This document shows positions 34,310 through 42,313 of a stretch of 64,000 nt of DNA, one piece after another; the first letter of the stretch is position 1; every line of letters begins with the position of its first letter. Under the pieces are notes generated by a model. That model made no database searches. It saw only the letters and a list, made by a program, of their open reading frames with translations, and was not told the origin of the DNA. The position numbers and the translations under genes were made by a program. The DNA comes from SIG452 sp045541975 (GTDB lineage: Bacteria > Bacillota > Clostridia > UMGS1840): NCBI GenBank assembly GCA_045541975.1, contig JAZQKB010000039.1:20815-84814 (forward strand), written 5' to 3'.

Positions 34310-36667
34310 TTGGAAACAAAAACTGTGTATCAAACCCTGGAATTTGATAAAATTTTAGTCCGTGCCAAAGAGTATGCCGTACTGGAAGAAACGAAGGAAA
34401 ACATCGTAAGTCTTCAGGCAGAAACCACTTTGGGAGCGGTTTCCCGTCTGCTTTCCCAAACAGAAAGCGCGATATCCCTTCTCATAAAGGCAGGCAGTCC
34501 TCCCATCTATGCTTTTGGCGAAATGAGAGGAATCATCAAGCGCTTATCCATTGGTGGCTCTCTTTCCCAAGGGGAGCTTCTTTCAGTTGCCACTCTGTTA
34601 AAATCCGCACGGTGCCTGAAAGAATATTTTTCCGATAACAAAACCGAAATTTTCTCCGATTACGAATACCGTTTGACCACCCAAAAACGCCTGGAAGACG
34701 AAATTTTTATGAAAATTATTTCCGAGGATGAAGTGTCGGACAATGCCAGCGACGAGCTTTATAAAATCCGCCGTCAGAAAATTTCTGCCAACAACAAAAT
34801 CAAGGAAACGCTGCAAAAATATACCAATTCCCAAAACTACAAAAAGTATCTGCAAAACGCTGCAGTAACCTTACGAAACGACCGCTATGTATTGCCCGTA
34901 AAGCAGGAATACAGAAACGAAATTCCCGGCTTGGTGCATGATTCCTCCGACTCGGGTGCCACCGTGTTTATCGAGCCTATGGCAATTGTGACCTTAAATA
35001 ACGAGCTGAAGGAATTAGAATCCAAAGAAAAGGAAGAAATCGCAAAAATCCTCATTTATTTAAGCGGTCAGTTATCCGGCATCTGGGAAGAAATCGAAGT
35101 GTCTCACGGATTGATTTTAGATTTGGATTTTATCTTTACCAAAGCCAAATACAGCCGTCATTTAAAAGGCGAAATTCCTCTGTTAAACGACCAGGGAAAA
35201 ATTGTCTTAAAAAAAGCACGGCATCCTCTGTTAAATCCCGAAACCGCTGTCCCCATCGACATTGAAATCGGTGACGGTTGTGACACGTTAGTCATCACCG
35301 GCCCCAACACGGGCGGAAAAACCGTGTCCCTAAAAACCTTGGGACTTTTAACCTTAATGGCACAAAGCGGGTTTGCTATCCCTGTGTTTATGGGAAGCGA
35401 AATTGCCGTTTATGAACATATCTTTGCCGATATTGGTGACGAACAAAGCATTGAACAATCCTTATCCACCTTCTCATCTCACATGACAAGGATTGTTTCT
35501 ATCTTACAAAATGCCACCTTCGGAAGTCTTGCCCTCTTTGATGAATTGGGGGCAGGCACCGACCCTACCGAGGGTGCGGCACTTGCCATTGAAATTATTG
35601 AATATTTAAGAAAACGGGGTGTGACTGTGGCGGCAACCACTCACTATCCCGAGCTGAAATTGTATGCACTTTCCGGTCAGGGAGTTCAAAATGCCTCGTT
35701 AGAGTTCTCTGTAGAAACGCTGATGCCCACATATCGCCTCATTATGGGTATGCCCGGGAAAAGTAACGCCTTCGCCATTTCCAAACGATTAGGCCTATCA
35801 GACGAAGTTTTAGAGGCTGCTGAAAAACGACTCTCTGCGGATGCCATCCGCTTTGAAGATGTGTTAACTGTCATCGACGAGCAAAGAATCAAAGCAGAAA
35901 AAGATCAGCAGGAAGCAGAATTGCTGAAAGAAAAAATCCGTATTTTAGAAAAGGAGCTATCCTCTAAAAAAGATGATGCGTTGGCGAAAAACCGTGAAAT
36001 TATTGAAAAAGCACGGATGCAGGCAATGGAAATCATTGATGAAGCAAGGGAAAAGGCAGAAGACATTATAAAGACCTTAAACCAGGAAGCAAAGAATCAG
36101 CGAGACCGTGCCAAAGCGGTAGGCGAAGCTAGAAAGAAGCTGGCAGAAGAACGGCAGAACCAGGCACGAAAACTGGAAAACGAAGAAAAGAAAAAACAAA
36201 ACCCCTTAACCACAAAAGAACTGAGTATTGGTATGACCGTAATGATGGACGATTTTGATACCCCCGTCACCGTGGACATTCTGCCTGATGACAAGGGAAA
36301 TCTGACTGTTTTAGCAGGAATTATGCGTATTAAAACCAACATCGCCAACCTGTCCCGCTGTGAAGCAAGAAAGCAAAAGACTCAGCACAGTCCCTATCGG
36401 AATGCCAGCGCCAGAAACAAAGAAATCCGCCCGGAATTAGACCTTCGTGGTATGAATCTGGAGGAAGCGGAATATGTAACCGAAAAATTCATTGACGATG
36501 CAGTGCTGGCAAACATCCCCTCCGTTGTCATCATTCACGGAAAAGGAACGGGTGTTCTCCGTGCAGGAATCCATCAGTTATTAAAGAAAAACAAATCGGT
36601 GAAATCCTTCCGTTTAGGAAACTTTGGGGAAGGCGAAGCAGGGGTAACCATCTGCGAAATGAAATAA
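34310..36667 (+). CDS. mutS2: Endonuclease MutS2
   Basis: MutS2 is a MutS-related ATPase with a C-terminal Smr nuclease domain. It is implicated in suppressing recombination and in rescuing collided ribosomes. The 785-residue protein shows Walker A GPNTGGKTVS (about 331-340), Walker B LALFDELGAGTDPTEG, a long coiled coil (about 520-640), and the Smr domain from about 705 (RPELDLRGMNLEEAE, VIIHGKGTGVLR). The TTG start is supported by AAGAAAGGAG about 9 nt upstream. The thioesterase gene follows 12 nt after its stop. Confidence 0.96.
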   Translation: METKTVYQTLEFDKILVRAKEYAVLEETKENIVSLQAETTLGAVSRLLSQTESAISLLIKAGSPPIYAFGEMRGIIKRLSIGGSLSQGELLSVATLLKSARCLKEYFSDNKTEIFSDYEYRLTTQKRLEDEIFMKIISEDEVSDNASDELYKIRRQKISANNKIKETLQKYTNSQNYKKYLQNAAVTLRNDRYVLPVKQEYRNEIPGLVHDSSDSGATVFIEPMAIVTLNNELKELESKEKEEIAKILIYLSGQLSGIWEEIEVSHGLILDLDFIFTKAKYSRHLKGEIPLLNDQGKIVLKKARHPLLNPETAVPIDIEIGDGCDTLVITGPNTGGKTVSLKTLGLLTLMAQSGFAIPVFMGSEIAVYEHIFADIGDEQSIEQSLSTFSSHMTRIVSILQNATFGSLALFDELGAGTDPTEGAALAIEIIEYLRKRGVTVAATTHYPELKLYALSGQGVQNASLEFSVETLMPTYRLIMGMPGKSNAFAISKRLGLSDEVLEAAEKRLSADAIRFEDVLTVIDEQRIKAEKDQQEAELLKEKIRILEKELSSKKDDALAKNREIIEKARMQAMEIIDEAREKAEDIIKTLNQEAKNQRDRAKAVGEARKKLAEERQNQARKLENEEKKKQNPLTTKELSIGMTVMMDDFDTPVTVDILPDDKGNLTVLAGIMRIKTNIANLSRCEARKQKTQHSPYRNASARNKEIRPELDLRGMNLEEAEYVTEKFIDDAVLANIPSVVIIHGKGTGVLRAGIHQLLKKNKSVKSFRLGNFGEGEAGVTICEMK

Positions 36668-36679
36668 GGAGTATTGAAT

Positions 36680-37069
36680 ATGAATCCAATCGGCGTAACA
36701 AATAAACATCAATTTACCGTAACAGAAAACCATACCGCCATCACCTTAGAAAGTGGAAATGCCAACGTGTTATCCACTCCCTATTTAGTGGCAATGCTGG
36801 AAAAAGCGGCACACGAATTGTGCTTTCCTTACTTAGAAGACGGCACTGCTACGGTGGGCACCGAAATGAATCTGAAGCATTTAGCTGCTACTCCCGTAGG
36901 AATGAAGGTGACCGTTTCTGCCACCGTGACCGAATGGGAAGGGAGAAAAATTGTCTTCTCATTAGAAGCGTATGATGAAGCAGAAAAAATCGCAGAGGGA
37001 ACGCACACAAGATTTGTGGTGATGAAAGAAAAATTCCAGACCCGTTGCGATGCCAAATCACAAAAATAA
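36680..37069 (+). CDS. FlK-like thioesterase family protein
   Basis: This is a 129-residue hot-dog fold protein similar to the thioesterase family that includes fluoroacetyl-CoA thioesterase FlK. NANVLSTPYLVAMLEKAA and EMNLKHLAATPVGMKV are the typical helix and core strands, and the His of NLKHLAATP is conserved in this group. A physiological acyl-CoA substrate is unknown. The ATG at 36680 is preferred, since AAGGAG is 8 nt upstream, to an in-frame TTG two codons earlier. It is the last gene of the mutS2 unit and is followed by a terminator. Confidence 0.85.
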   Translation: MNPIGVTNKHQFTVTENHTAITLESGNANVLSTPYLVAMLEKAAHELCFPYLEDGTATVGTEMNLKHLAATPVGMKVTVSATVTEWEGRKIVFSLEAYDEAEKIAEGTHTRFVVMKEKFQTRCDAKSQK

Positions 37070-37075
37070 TAACAG

Positions 37076-37106
37076 AAAAAGCTGTTGCAACCGCAACAGC
37101 TTTTTA
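37076..37106. terminator. Intrinsic terminator between thioesterase and Xaa-Pro peptidase genes
   Basis: The perfect stem AAAAAGCTGTTGC/GCAACAGCTTTTT has a 4-nt loop and lies between convergent genes, so it can work in both directions. Confidence 0.88.
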
Positions 37107-37112
37107 TTTTGC

Positions 37113-38177
37113 TTATTCTAAAACAGTCAATTCTTTATCCAGCTTAGTAGTGGAATAGAGCTTGTCATTTTCTAAATAGCAGGTATCCTCAATCCGGATG
37201 CCAAATTCACCCGGCAGATAAATCCCCGGTTCGTTGGAGAAAAACATGCCGTTTTGAAAAATCTCCGTACTGCTTTTCCCTAGGGTAGGATGCTCGTGAA
37301 TTTTCACCCCAACACCGTGTCCTAAGCTATGACCGAAAGCACCTTCGTAGCCTCGCTCTTCGATATAGTCACGGGCAATTTTGTCCGCATCGGCGCAGGC
37401 CTTTCCCACACCGATAAAGTCCAGCACCAGTTTGTGGGCGCCCAGTACCGTTTCGTAGGCGTGTTTTTGTTTTTCCGAAACTTTTCCGAAAAATGCAGTT
37501 CGGGTAACATCCGAGCAATATCCTTCATACACACAACCAAAATCGCAAAGCAGAGCATCCCCTGCCGCTAGTTTTCGCATAGAGGGTTCTCCATGGGGCA
37601 TTGCTGCATGATCTCCAAACAAAATAATGGTATCAAAGGAAGTTTTTTTAGCGCCCAGACGCATCATCTGATATTCCAGTTCTGCCTTCAATTCCTGCTC
37701 GGTAACCCCTTCCTTCACCAAAGACAGCATTTTCAGATATGCAGTATCCGCAATCCGTTGTGCCTGCTGAAGCTTGAATGCTTCGGAAGCATCCTTTAAC
37801 AGTCGCAAATCCATAATCATGGACTTTACGTTGGGAAAGTTGGTATTGGGAAAATGGTCCAGAAGCATTTTATAGAAATGAACGGTTAAAAACTGCTGTT
37901 CAATATAGACCGTGGATTCGGTCATCAGCTCCTTTAATTTGGAAACCAATGAGCCTTCCGTTACCACGGTAAAGCCTGCCTCATTTTCCCCTGCCATGGT
38001 TTCATAGCGAAAATCAGTTAAAAGATAGGCTTTATGACGGGTCACATACAAGTGAATATTAGAGGAGTTGATTCCCGTAAAATAAAAGGCGTTTTTCGGG
38101 TCGCTGACCAGGATTCCTTCCTGCTCAGCCAACTGATCCCGTAGTTTTTGAAGTCTTGATTCGTAAAACTGTTTCAT
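37113..38177 (-). CDS. Xaa-Pro peptidase, M24 family
   Basis: This is a 354-residue cytoplasmic metallopeptidase removing N-terminal residues before proline. An N-terminal creatinase-like domain (1-125) is followed by a pita-bread catalytic domain. The metal ligands are visible in LLCDFGCVYEGYCSDVTRT, GHSLGHGVGVKIHEHP, FFSNEPGIYLPGEFGIRIED and the final Glu of that last block. Length fits the short Clostridia/Bacillus forms. It is the third gene of a yqeG-endonuclease-like-peptidase group on the minus strand. Confidence 0.93.
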   Translation of the reverse strand: MKQFYESRLQKLRDQLAEQEGILVSDPKNAFYFTGINSSNIHLYVTRHKAYLLTDFRYETMAGENEAGFTVVTEGSLVSKLKELMTESTVYIEQQFLTVHFYKMLLDHFPNTNFPNVKSMIMDLRLLKDASEAFKLQQAQRIADTAYLKMLSLVKEGVTEQELKAELEYQMMRLGAKKTSFDTIILFGDHAAMPHGEPSMRKLAAGDALLCDFGCVYEGYCSDVTRTAFFGKVSEKQKHAYETVLGAHKLVLDFIGVGKACADADKIARDYIEERGYEGAFGHSLGHGVGVKIHEHPTLGKSSTEIFQNGMFFSNEPGIYLPGEFGIRIEDTCYLENDKLYSTTKLDKELTVLE

Positions 38178-38187
38178 TGTGATATCC

Positions 38188-39039
38188 TTATTTCAGATTG
38201 TTAAAATAACTTGCCATTGCCAGAGCATCTTTGTCTTGGGTACCGGCAGATTCACAAATAATCATGGGTGTGAATCCTTTTTCGTGTACCGCCTCTAAAA
38301 ACGGCTCAAAATCAGGTCCAAACTGGGTATCCTCGAAGGTGAGATGCCGTTTTTCGCCCTGGTTGGTGTACTCAATTTTGGAGAAATGGCAATGAAAGAT
38401 TTTCGCTTTGTCTTTGCCTAATTTTTTCTCCATTTTATGGAAGAGAGTTAAATAATCGTCCTTGGTTTTTAAGCTTCCTAACGTGCGGCAATTTAGATGC
38501 CCGAAATCAATGGCAGGAAGAAGCATTTCATGAGTCATGCACATTTTAATCACTTCGTCAAAGTCGCCCAACTGATTGATTTTTCCCATCACTTCGGGGC
38601 AAAGATAAATCCCCTCATATCCTTCCTCTTTGGCACGGGTAAGGGTTTTATGGAGTGTTTCTAAAGAAAGTTCATAAGCCTTGGCACGGGTCATTTTGGC
38701 ACAGGAGCCGGAATGCACCACGATGCGGTCTGCTCCCATTTCGTTCGCCACCCGAAAACAAGCCAACAGATACTCCACACTCTTTTCCCGTTTTTCTGCC
38801 TCTGTGGAAGAAAGGCTCACATAATACTGGCTGTGAATGGATAAATGCACCCCATGTTTTTTCGCCTCTTCTCCCAATATACGGGCGCTATCCATAGAAA
38901 TATGCACACCCTTATTGCACTGATATTCATAGCCGTTTAACCCTAGTTTGGCAAGATATTGGGGGCGGTCTAAAGAAGATTTATATCCCTCACTATAATA
39001 CTGTTCACTGTTTCCGCCTGGTCCAAAAATAATACTCAT
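38188..39039 (-). CDS. Endonuclease IV-like TIM barrel protein
   Basis: This is a 283-residue protein of the xylose-isomerase-like TIM barrel superfamily, closest in pattern to deoxyribonuclease IV (AP endonuclease, Nfo). Probable metal ligands are the His of SIHSQYYVSLSS, the His of VVHSGSC, the Glu of LCPEVMGK, and Asp and His in AIDFGHLNCR. FHCHFSK and the Glu in IICESAG are further candidates. The LSxHAPY motif of true Nfo is replaced by LSIHSQYY, so a DNA-repair role is likely but not certain. The ATG at 39039 has AAAAGGAAA upstream. It starts 4 nt after yqeG. Confidence 0.8.
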   Translation of the reverse strand: MSIIFGPGGNSEQYYSEGYKSSLDRPQYLAKLGLNGYEYQCNKGVHISMDSARILGEEAKKHGVHLSIHSQYYVSLSSTEAEKREKSVEYLLACFRVANEMGADRIVVHSGSCAKMTRAKAYELSLETLHKTLTRAKEEGYEGIYLCPEVMGKINQLGDFDEVIKMCMTHEMLLPAIDFGHLNCRTLGSLKTKDDYLTLFHKMEKKLGKDKAKIFHCHFSKIEYTNQGEKRHLTFEDTQFGPDFEPFLEAVHEKGFTPMIICESAGTQDKDALAMASYFNNLK

Positions 39040-39043
39040 ACAT

Positions 39044-39517
39044 CTATTTCCTTTTAACAATTTTTTTCTCAAAGAATCGGCGAAGCTTCATGCCACGGCC
39101 TTTGTCCGGTCCGTATGGCTCCACCATGACAGAGCGGATCCCCAAAAGCTTTGCACATAAAATGTCGGTAAAAAACTGGTCCCCTACCAAAAGCACCTCA
39201 CGTTTAGCATAGCCTTTTGTGAGTTTTTTCAAACGAAACGGCAGGGGTTTTAGAGAATATCCGTGGGCTTCAATCTGATGTTCTCCGAATGCTTTTTTGA
39301 TACGGTGAGTTTTTCCGTTGGAAGCAACCGCAACACGGATTCCCGTTTTTTTCAGCTCTTCCACCAGCATTACCCGGTGAGGTAAAATCGAATCGGTTTG
39401 TGCCTCAATCAAGGTGGCGTCAGCATCTAAAATCAGAAAGCGGATGTTATGCTGTTGTAAAAAAGCGGGAGTAAGTTCTTCCACGCCTTTGAAAAGAAAA
39501 TCAGGTTGTAGACTCAT
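39044..39517 (-). CDS. YqeG-family HAD-IIIA phosphatase
   Basis: This is a 157-residue HAD hydrolase of the YqeG type. The N-terminus MSLQPDFLFKGVEELTPAFL is typical. The nucleophile motif is LILDADATLIEA, where the family more often has DxDNTL; both aspartates remain but Asn is replaced by Ala. AVASNG and LLVGDQFFTDILCAKLLG give motifs II and IV. The substrate is unknown. The gene usually sits with yqeH in Firmicutes. Here it heads a unit with the endonuclease IV-like and peptidase genes. Confidence 0.87.
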   Translation of the reverse strand: MSLQPDFLFKGVEELTPAFLQQHNIRFLILDADATLIEAQTDSILPHRVMLVEELKKTGIRVAVASNGKTHRIKKAFGEHQIEAHGYSLKPLPFRLKKLTKGYAKREVLLVGDQFFTDILCAKLLGIRSVMVEPYGPDKGRGMKLRRFFEKKIVKRK

Positions 39518-39627
39518 ACAAATTCCCCGTCATATTTTTTGTGGTTCTTTTTTAGGATAAAAGCATTCTGTTCTGCTATCAGTTTATCACAGTTGGGAAA
39601 AAATTTCAATAGAAATCAAAAAAAACA

Positions 39628-39656
39628 TTGACAAACAAACTTTCATTTGATATAAT
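39628..39656 (+). promoter_or_regulatory. Promoter of tRNA-Arg
   Basis: TTGACA (39628-39633) and TATAAT (39651-39656) match the SigA consensus with a 17-nt spacer and lie 29 nt before the tRNA. Confidence 0.85.
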
Positions 39657-39685
39657 AGCAATGTTGCAAAATTAAACCTTTGCAT

Positions 39686-39762
39686 GCGCCTTTACCTCAG
39701 CTGGATAGAGGGTTCGGCTACGAACCGAAATGCCGGGGGTTCGAGTCCCTCAAGGCGCGCCA
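39686..39762 (+). tRNA. tRNA-Arg (ACG)
   Basis: This is a 77-nt gene with encoded CCA. The acceptor stem is GCGCCTT/AAGGCGC, the anticodon loop reads CTACGAA with anticodon ACG (read as ICG after deamination), and the T-arm is GGGTTCGAGTCCC. It is followed by its own terminator. Confidence 0.97.
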
Positions 39763-39767
39763 AGAAA

Positions 39768-39799
39768 AGAGCAGATACCGTAAGGTGTCTGCTTTTTTT
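39768..39799 (+). terminator. Intrinsic terminator of tRNA-Arg
   Basis: GCAGATACC and GGTGTCTGC pair (one wobble) around GTAA, followed by seven T residues. Confidence 0.87.
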
Positions 39800-39816
39800 G
39801 TTGCAAAAGTGCCGAC

Positions 39817-39828
39817 GAGGGACTCGAA
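39817..39828 (-). repeat. Inverted copy of the tRNA-Arg T-arm
   Basis: GAGGGACTCGAA is the exact reverse complement of the tRNA T-loop/stem segment at 39740-39751. It may be a decayed tRNA fragment or recombination scar. Chance is possible at 12 nt. Confidence 0.35.
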
Positions 39829-39888
39829 GTCTCCCGAGGGAAACAAGTGTTTTCGACAAAAAATACGAACAAACATTCGTATCTTGTA

Positions 39889-39917
39889 TTGACAAATTTC
39901 AGAAAAAGGTGTATGAT
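39889..39917 (+). promoter_or_regulatory. Promoter of recD2
   Basis: TTGACA (39889-39894) and TATGAT (39912-39917) are 17 nt apart and lie 30 nt before the recD2 ATG. Confidence 0.75.
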
Positions 39918-39947
39918 AAAAAACACACAAGAAAGGAGGTAACCAAA

Positions 39948-42146
39948 ATGGACGCAATGGAACGAATCACAGGACTTGTGGAAGAAGTCATCTATTATAA
40001 TGATGAAAACGGCTATGGCGTGGTCGCTTTGGAAACCTCCGACGATTATGTAAACTTGGCAGGAAATCTCCCCATGATTGCCGAAGGGGAAAGCATCATT
40101 GCCTACGGCAAATGGGTGGAGCATCCCAAATTTGGAACCCAGTTTCAGTGTGAATACTATGAACCTCATTTTGAACAGGATACTGCCTCTATTTATAAGT
40201 TTTTATCCAGCGGATTTATCCGTGGCGTTGGCCCTGCCACGGCGAAAAAAATTGTGGACCAATTCCAGGAAGAAACCTTAGAAATGATTGAAAAATACCC
40301 GGAACGGCTATCTGAAATTTCAGGAATTTCTCTGCCAAAAGCAGTACTCATTCATAAAGACTATATGAAAAAAATCGAAGTGCAGAATGTGGTGTCCTAC
40401 TTTATGAAGTTTGGCCTCTCCCCTGCCATTGCAGTAAAAGTGTATAACACATTGGGAAGCGGTGCCATTAAGCTTTGCAATCAAAATCCGTACATCATCT
40501 GCGAAAAGGTGGAAAAAATCGGGTTCTTAACCGTGGATAAAATTGCCGAAGAAATGGGCATCCCAAAAAATTCCATGGAACGGCTGAAATCCGGAAGCAT
40601 CTACCTGATGTATCAGGCAGCTTATAACGGACATACCTGTTTTCCGAAAACCCAGCTGATTAGTGAAGCAGGCGAACTGTTAAACATTTCTCAAACAGAA
40701 GTGGAAAATGCTATTTCGCTGCTTTTAATGGAAGGAAAACTCATCAGTACCAAAAAGGACGACACTGTGTTTTATGCACTCCCCCACTTTTATCTGGCAG
40801 AAAGCTACATTGCCCTGCGTCTTCAGGCATTAAAGCAGACCAGATGCGAAGATTTATCGAAAAAATTGGATGTGGATGACCTTTCGGATATTACCTTGTC
40901 TCCCGAACAAAGAGAAGCCATTACCGAGGCCTTAAAACAAAAAGTATTCATCATCACAGGCGGTCCCGGAACAGGAAAAACCACCGTGATTAAAAATCTG
41001 ATTACCGCCTTTGATGCCTTAAATAAAAAAGTAATTTTAGCTGCACCTACCGGCCGTGCCGCAAAGCGAATTTCGGAAGTAACGGGCAAAAACGCCAAAA
41101 CCATTCACCGCCTCTTAGAAGTAACCCATTCCGGAGGAGACCGTCCCCAGTTTGAGAAAAACGAGCAGAATCCCGTGAGGTGCGATGTGGTAATTGTGGA
41201 CGAAATGTCTATGACAGATTCCTTACTCTTTGAATCTTTCTTACGGGCATTTACCGAGAAAACCCGCATCATTATGGTGGGTGACTGTGACCAGCTGCCT
41301 CCCGTGGGAGCAGGAAATGTGCTAAAAGATATGCTATCTTCAGGTGCAATTCCCAAAATTAGTTTTCATCAGATTTTCCGTCAGGAAAACACCTCCCGCA
41401 TTGTGGAAAATGCCCACCGTATCTTAAACTTCCAGGAACCTCTTTATAACGAAGAAAACAGCGACTTCTTCTTTGTGGGAAGTCCAAGCGGTGAAGATAC
41501 CGTGACAACGGTTTGCGACCTGGTGGAAAACCGTCTGCCCAAGTTTTTGGATATTTCCCCCGAAAGGATTCAGGTGCTAACCCCTATGCGAAAAAGTGTG
41601 CTGGGTTCGGTTGCCTTAAATAACGCTTTAAAGCAAACCTTAAATCCCGTGCGGAAAAATCAGCCTCAGAAATCCGCAAATGGGTACACGTTTTCTAAGT
41701 TTGACCGTGTGATGCAAACGAAAAACGATTACGACATTGAATGGGAAACCGAAGACGGGTACCGTGGTCAAGGCATCTATAACGGAGACATGGGCGTCAT
41801 CACCGAAATTGACTTAGACAACAAAGAAATGACCATTCTCTTTGATGACGATAAAATTGTGCATTACGATTTTTTAAAGCTGGAAAATTTAGAGCTTTCC
41901 TATGCGGTGACCGTGCACAAAAGCCAAGGAAGTGAGTTTGACGCTGTGGTGATTCCTCTGGTATACGGCTACCCTCAGCTGATGACACAGAATCTGTTAT
42001 ATACTGCCGTTACCCGAGCAAAAAGCTTTGTGTGTATTGTGGGACGAAAATCCTGCGTCACGGGAATGATTCACAACAATACCGAACAAAAGCGGTATAC
42101 CAACCTAAAGGACTTCTTGGAAGATTCGGAAGAAGCACCGTTTTAA
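39948..42146 (+). CDS. recD2: RecD2-type ATP-dependent DNA helicase
   Basis: This is a 5'-3' SF1B helicase acting without RecBC in recombination and repair. The 732-residue protein has the RecD2 N-terminal OB-like and helix-hairpin-helix region (SGFIRGVGPATAKKIV). Walker A is IITGGPGTGKTT (about 337-348), followed by APTGRAAKRISEVTG, Walker B VIVDEMSM, GDCDQLPPVGAGNVL, and the C-terminal SYAVTVHKSQGSEFD and YTAVTRAK motifs. The ATG at 39948 follows GAAAGGAGGT. The open frame extends upstream through the tRNA-Arg gene, which cannot be coding. Confidence 0.95.
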   Translation: MDAMERITGLVEEVIYYNDENGYGVVALETSDDYVNLAGNLPMIAEGESIIAYGKWVEHPKFGTQFQCEYYEPHFEQDTASIYKFLSSGFIRGVGPATAKKIVDQFQEETLEMIEKYPERLSEISGISLPKAVLIHKDYMKKIEVQNVVSYFMKFGLSPAIAVKVYNTLGSGAIKLCNQNPYIICEKVEKIGFLTVDKIAEEMGIPKNSMERLKSGSIYLMYQAAYNGHTCFPKTQLISEAGELLNISQTEVENAISLLLMEGKLISTKKDDTVFYALPHFYLAESYIALRLQALKQTRCEDLSKKLDVDDLSDITLSPEQREAITEALKQKVFIITGGPGTGKTTVIKNLITAFDALNKKVILAAPTGRAAKRISEVTGKNAKTIHRLLEVTHSGGDRPQFEKNEQNPVRCDVVIVDEMSMTDSLLFESFLRAFTEKTRIIMVGDCDQLPPVGAGNVLKDMLSSGAIPKISFHQIFRQENTSRIVENAHRILNFQEPLYNEENSDFFFVGSPSGEDTVTTVCDLVENRLPKFLDISPERIQVLTPMRKSVLGSVALNNALKQTLNPVRKNQPQKSANGYTFSKFDRVMQTKNDYDIEWETEDGYRGQGIYNGDMGVITEIDLDNKEMTILFDDDKIVHYDFLKLENLELSYAVTVHKSQGSEFDAVVIPLVYGYPQLMTQNLLYTAVTRAKSFVCIVGRKSCVTGMIHNNTEQKRYTNLKDFLEDSEEAPF

Positions 42147-42226
42147 AAATCATATAAGTTTTCGTAGGGAAGCACCTGTGTGCTTCCGTGGAAATAACAA
42201 ACAGATCATTTCTGTCATACAACACA

Positions 42227-42268
42227 AAAAAAGGATTGGACTCTTTTGATAGAATCCAATCCTTTTTC
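42227..42268. terminator. Bidirectional terminator between recD2 and groEL
   Basis: AAAAAGGATTGGA and TCCAATCCTTTTT pair around a 14-nt loop, with A and T runs on either side, between converging genes. Confidence 0.88.
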
Positions 42269-42313
42269 ATTTGTAATATGATAATCTTTACGGATCCCAA
42301 AAATACTAAAAAA

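Noticed and set aside
39684..39947. 88-codon N-terminal extension of recD2
   Set aside because: It reads through the tRNA-Arg gene, its terminator and the recD2 promoter. A strong ribosome site stands before the ATG at 39948.
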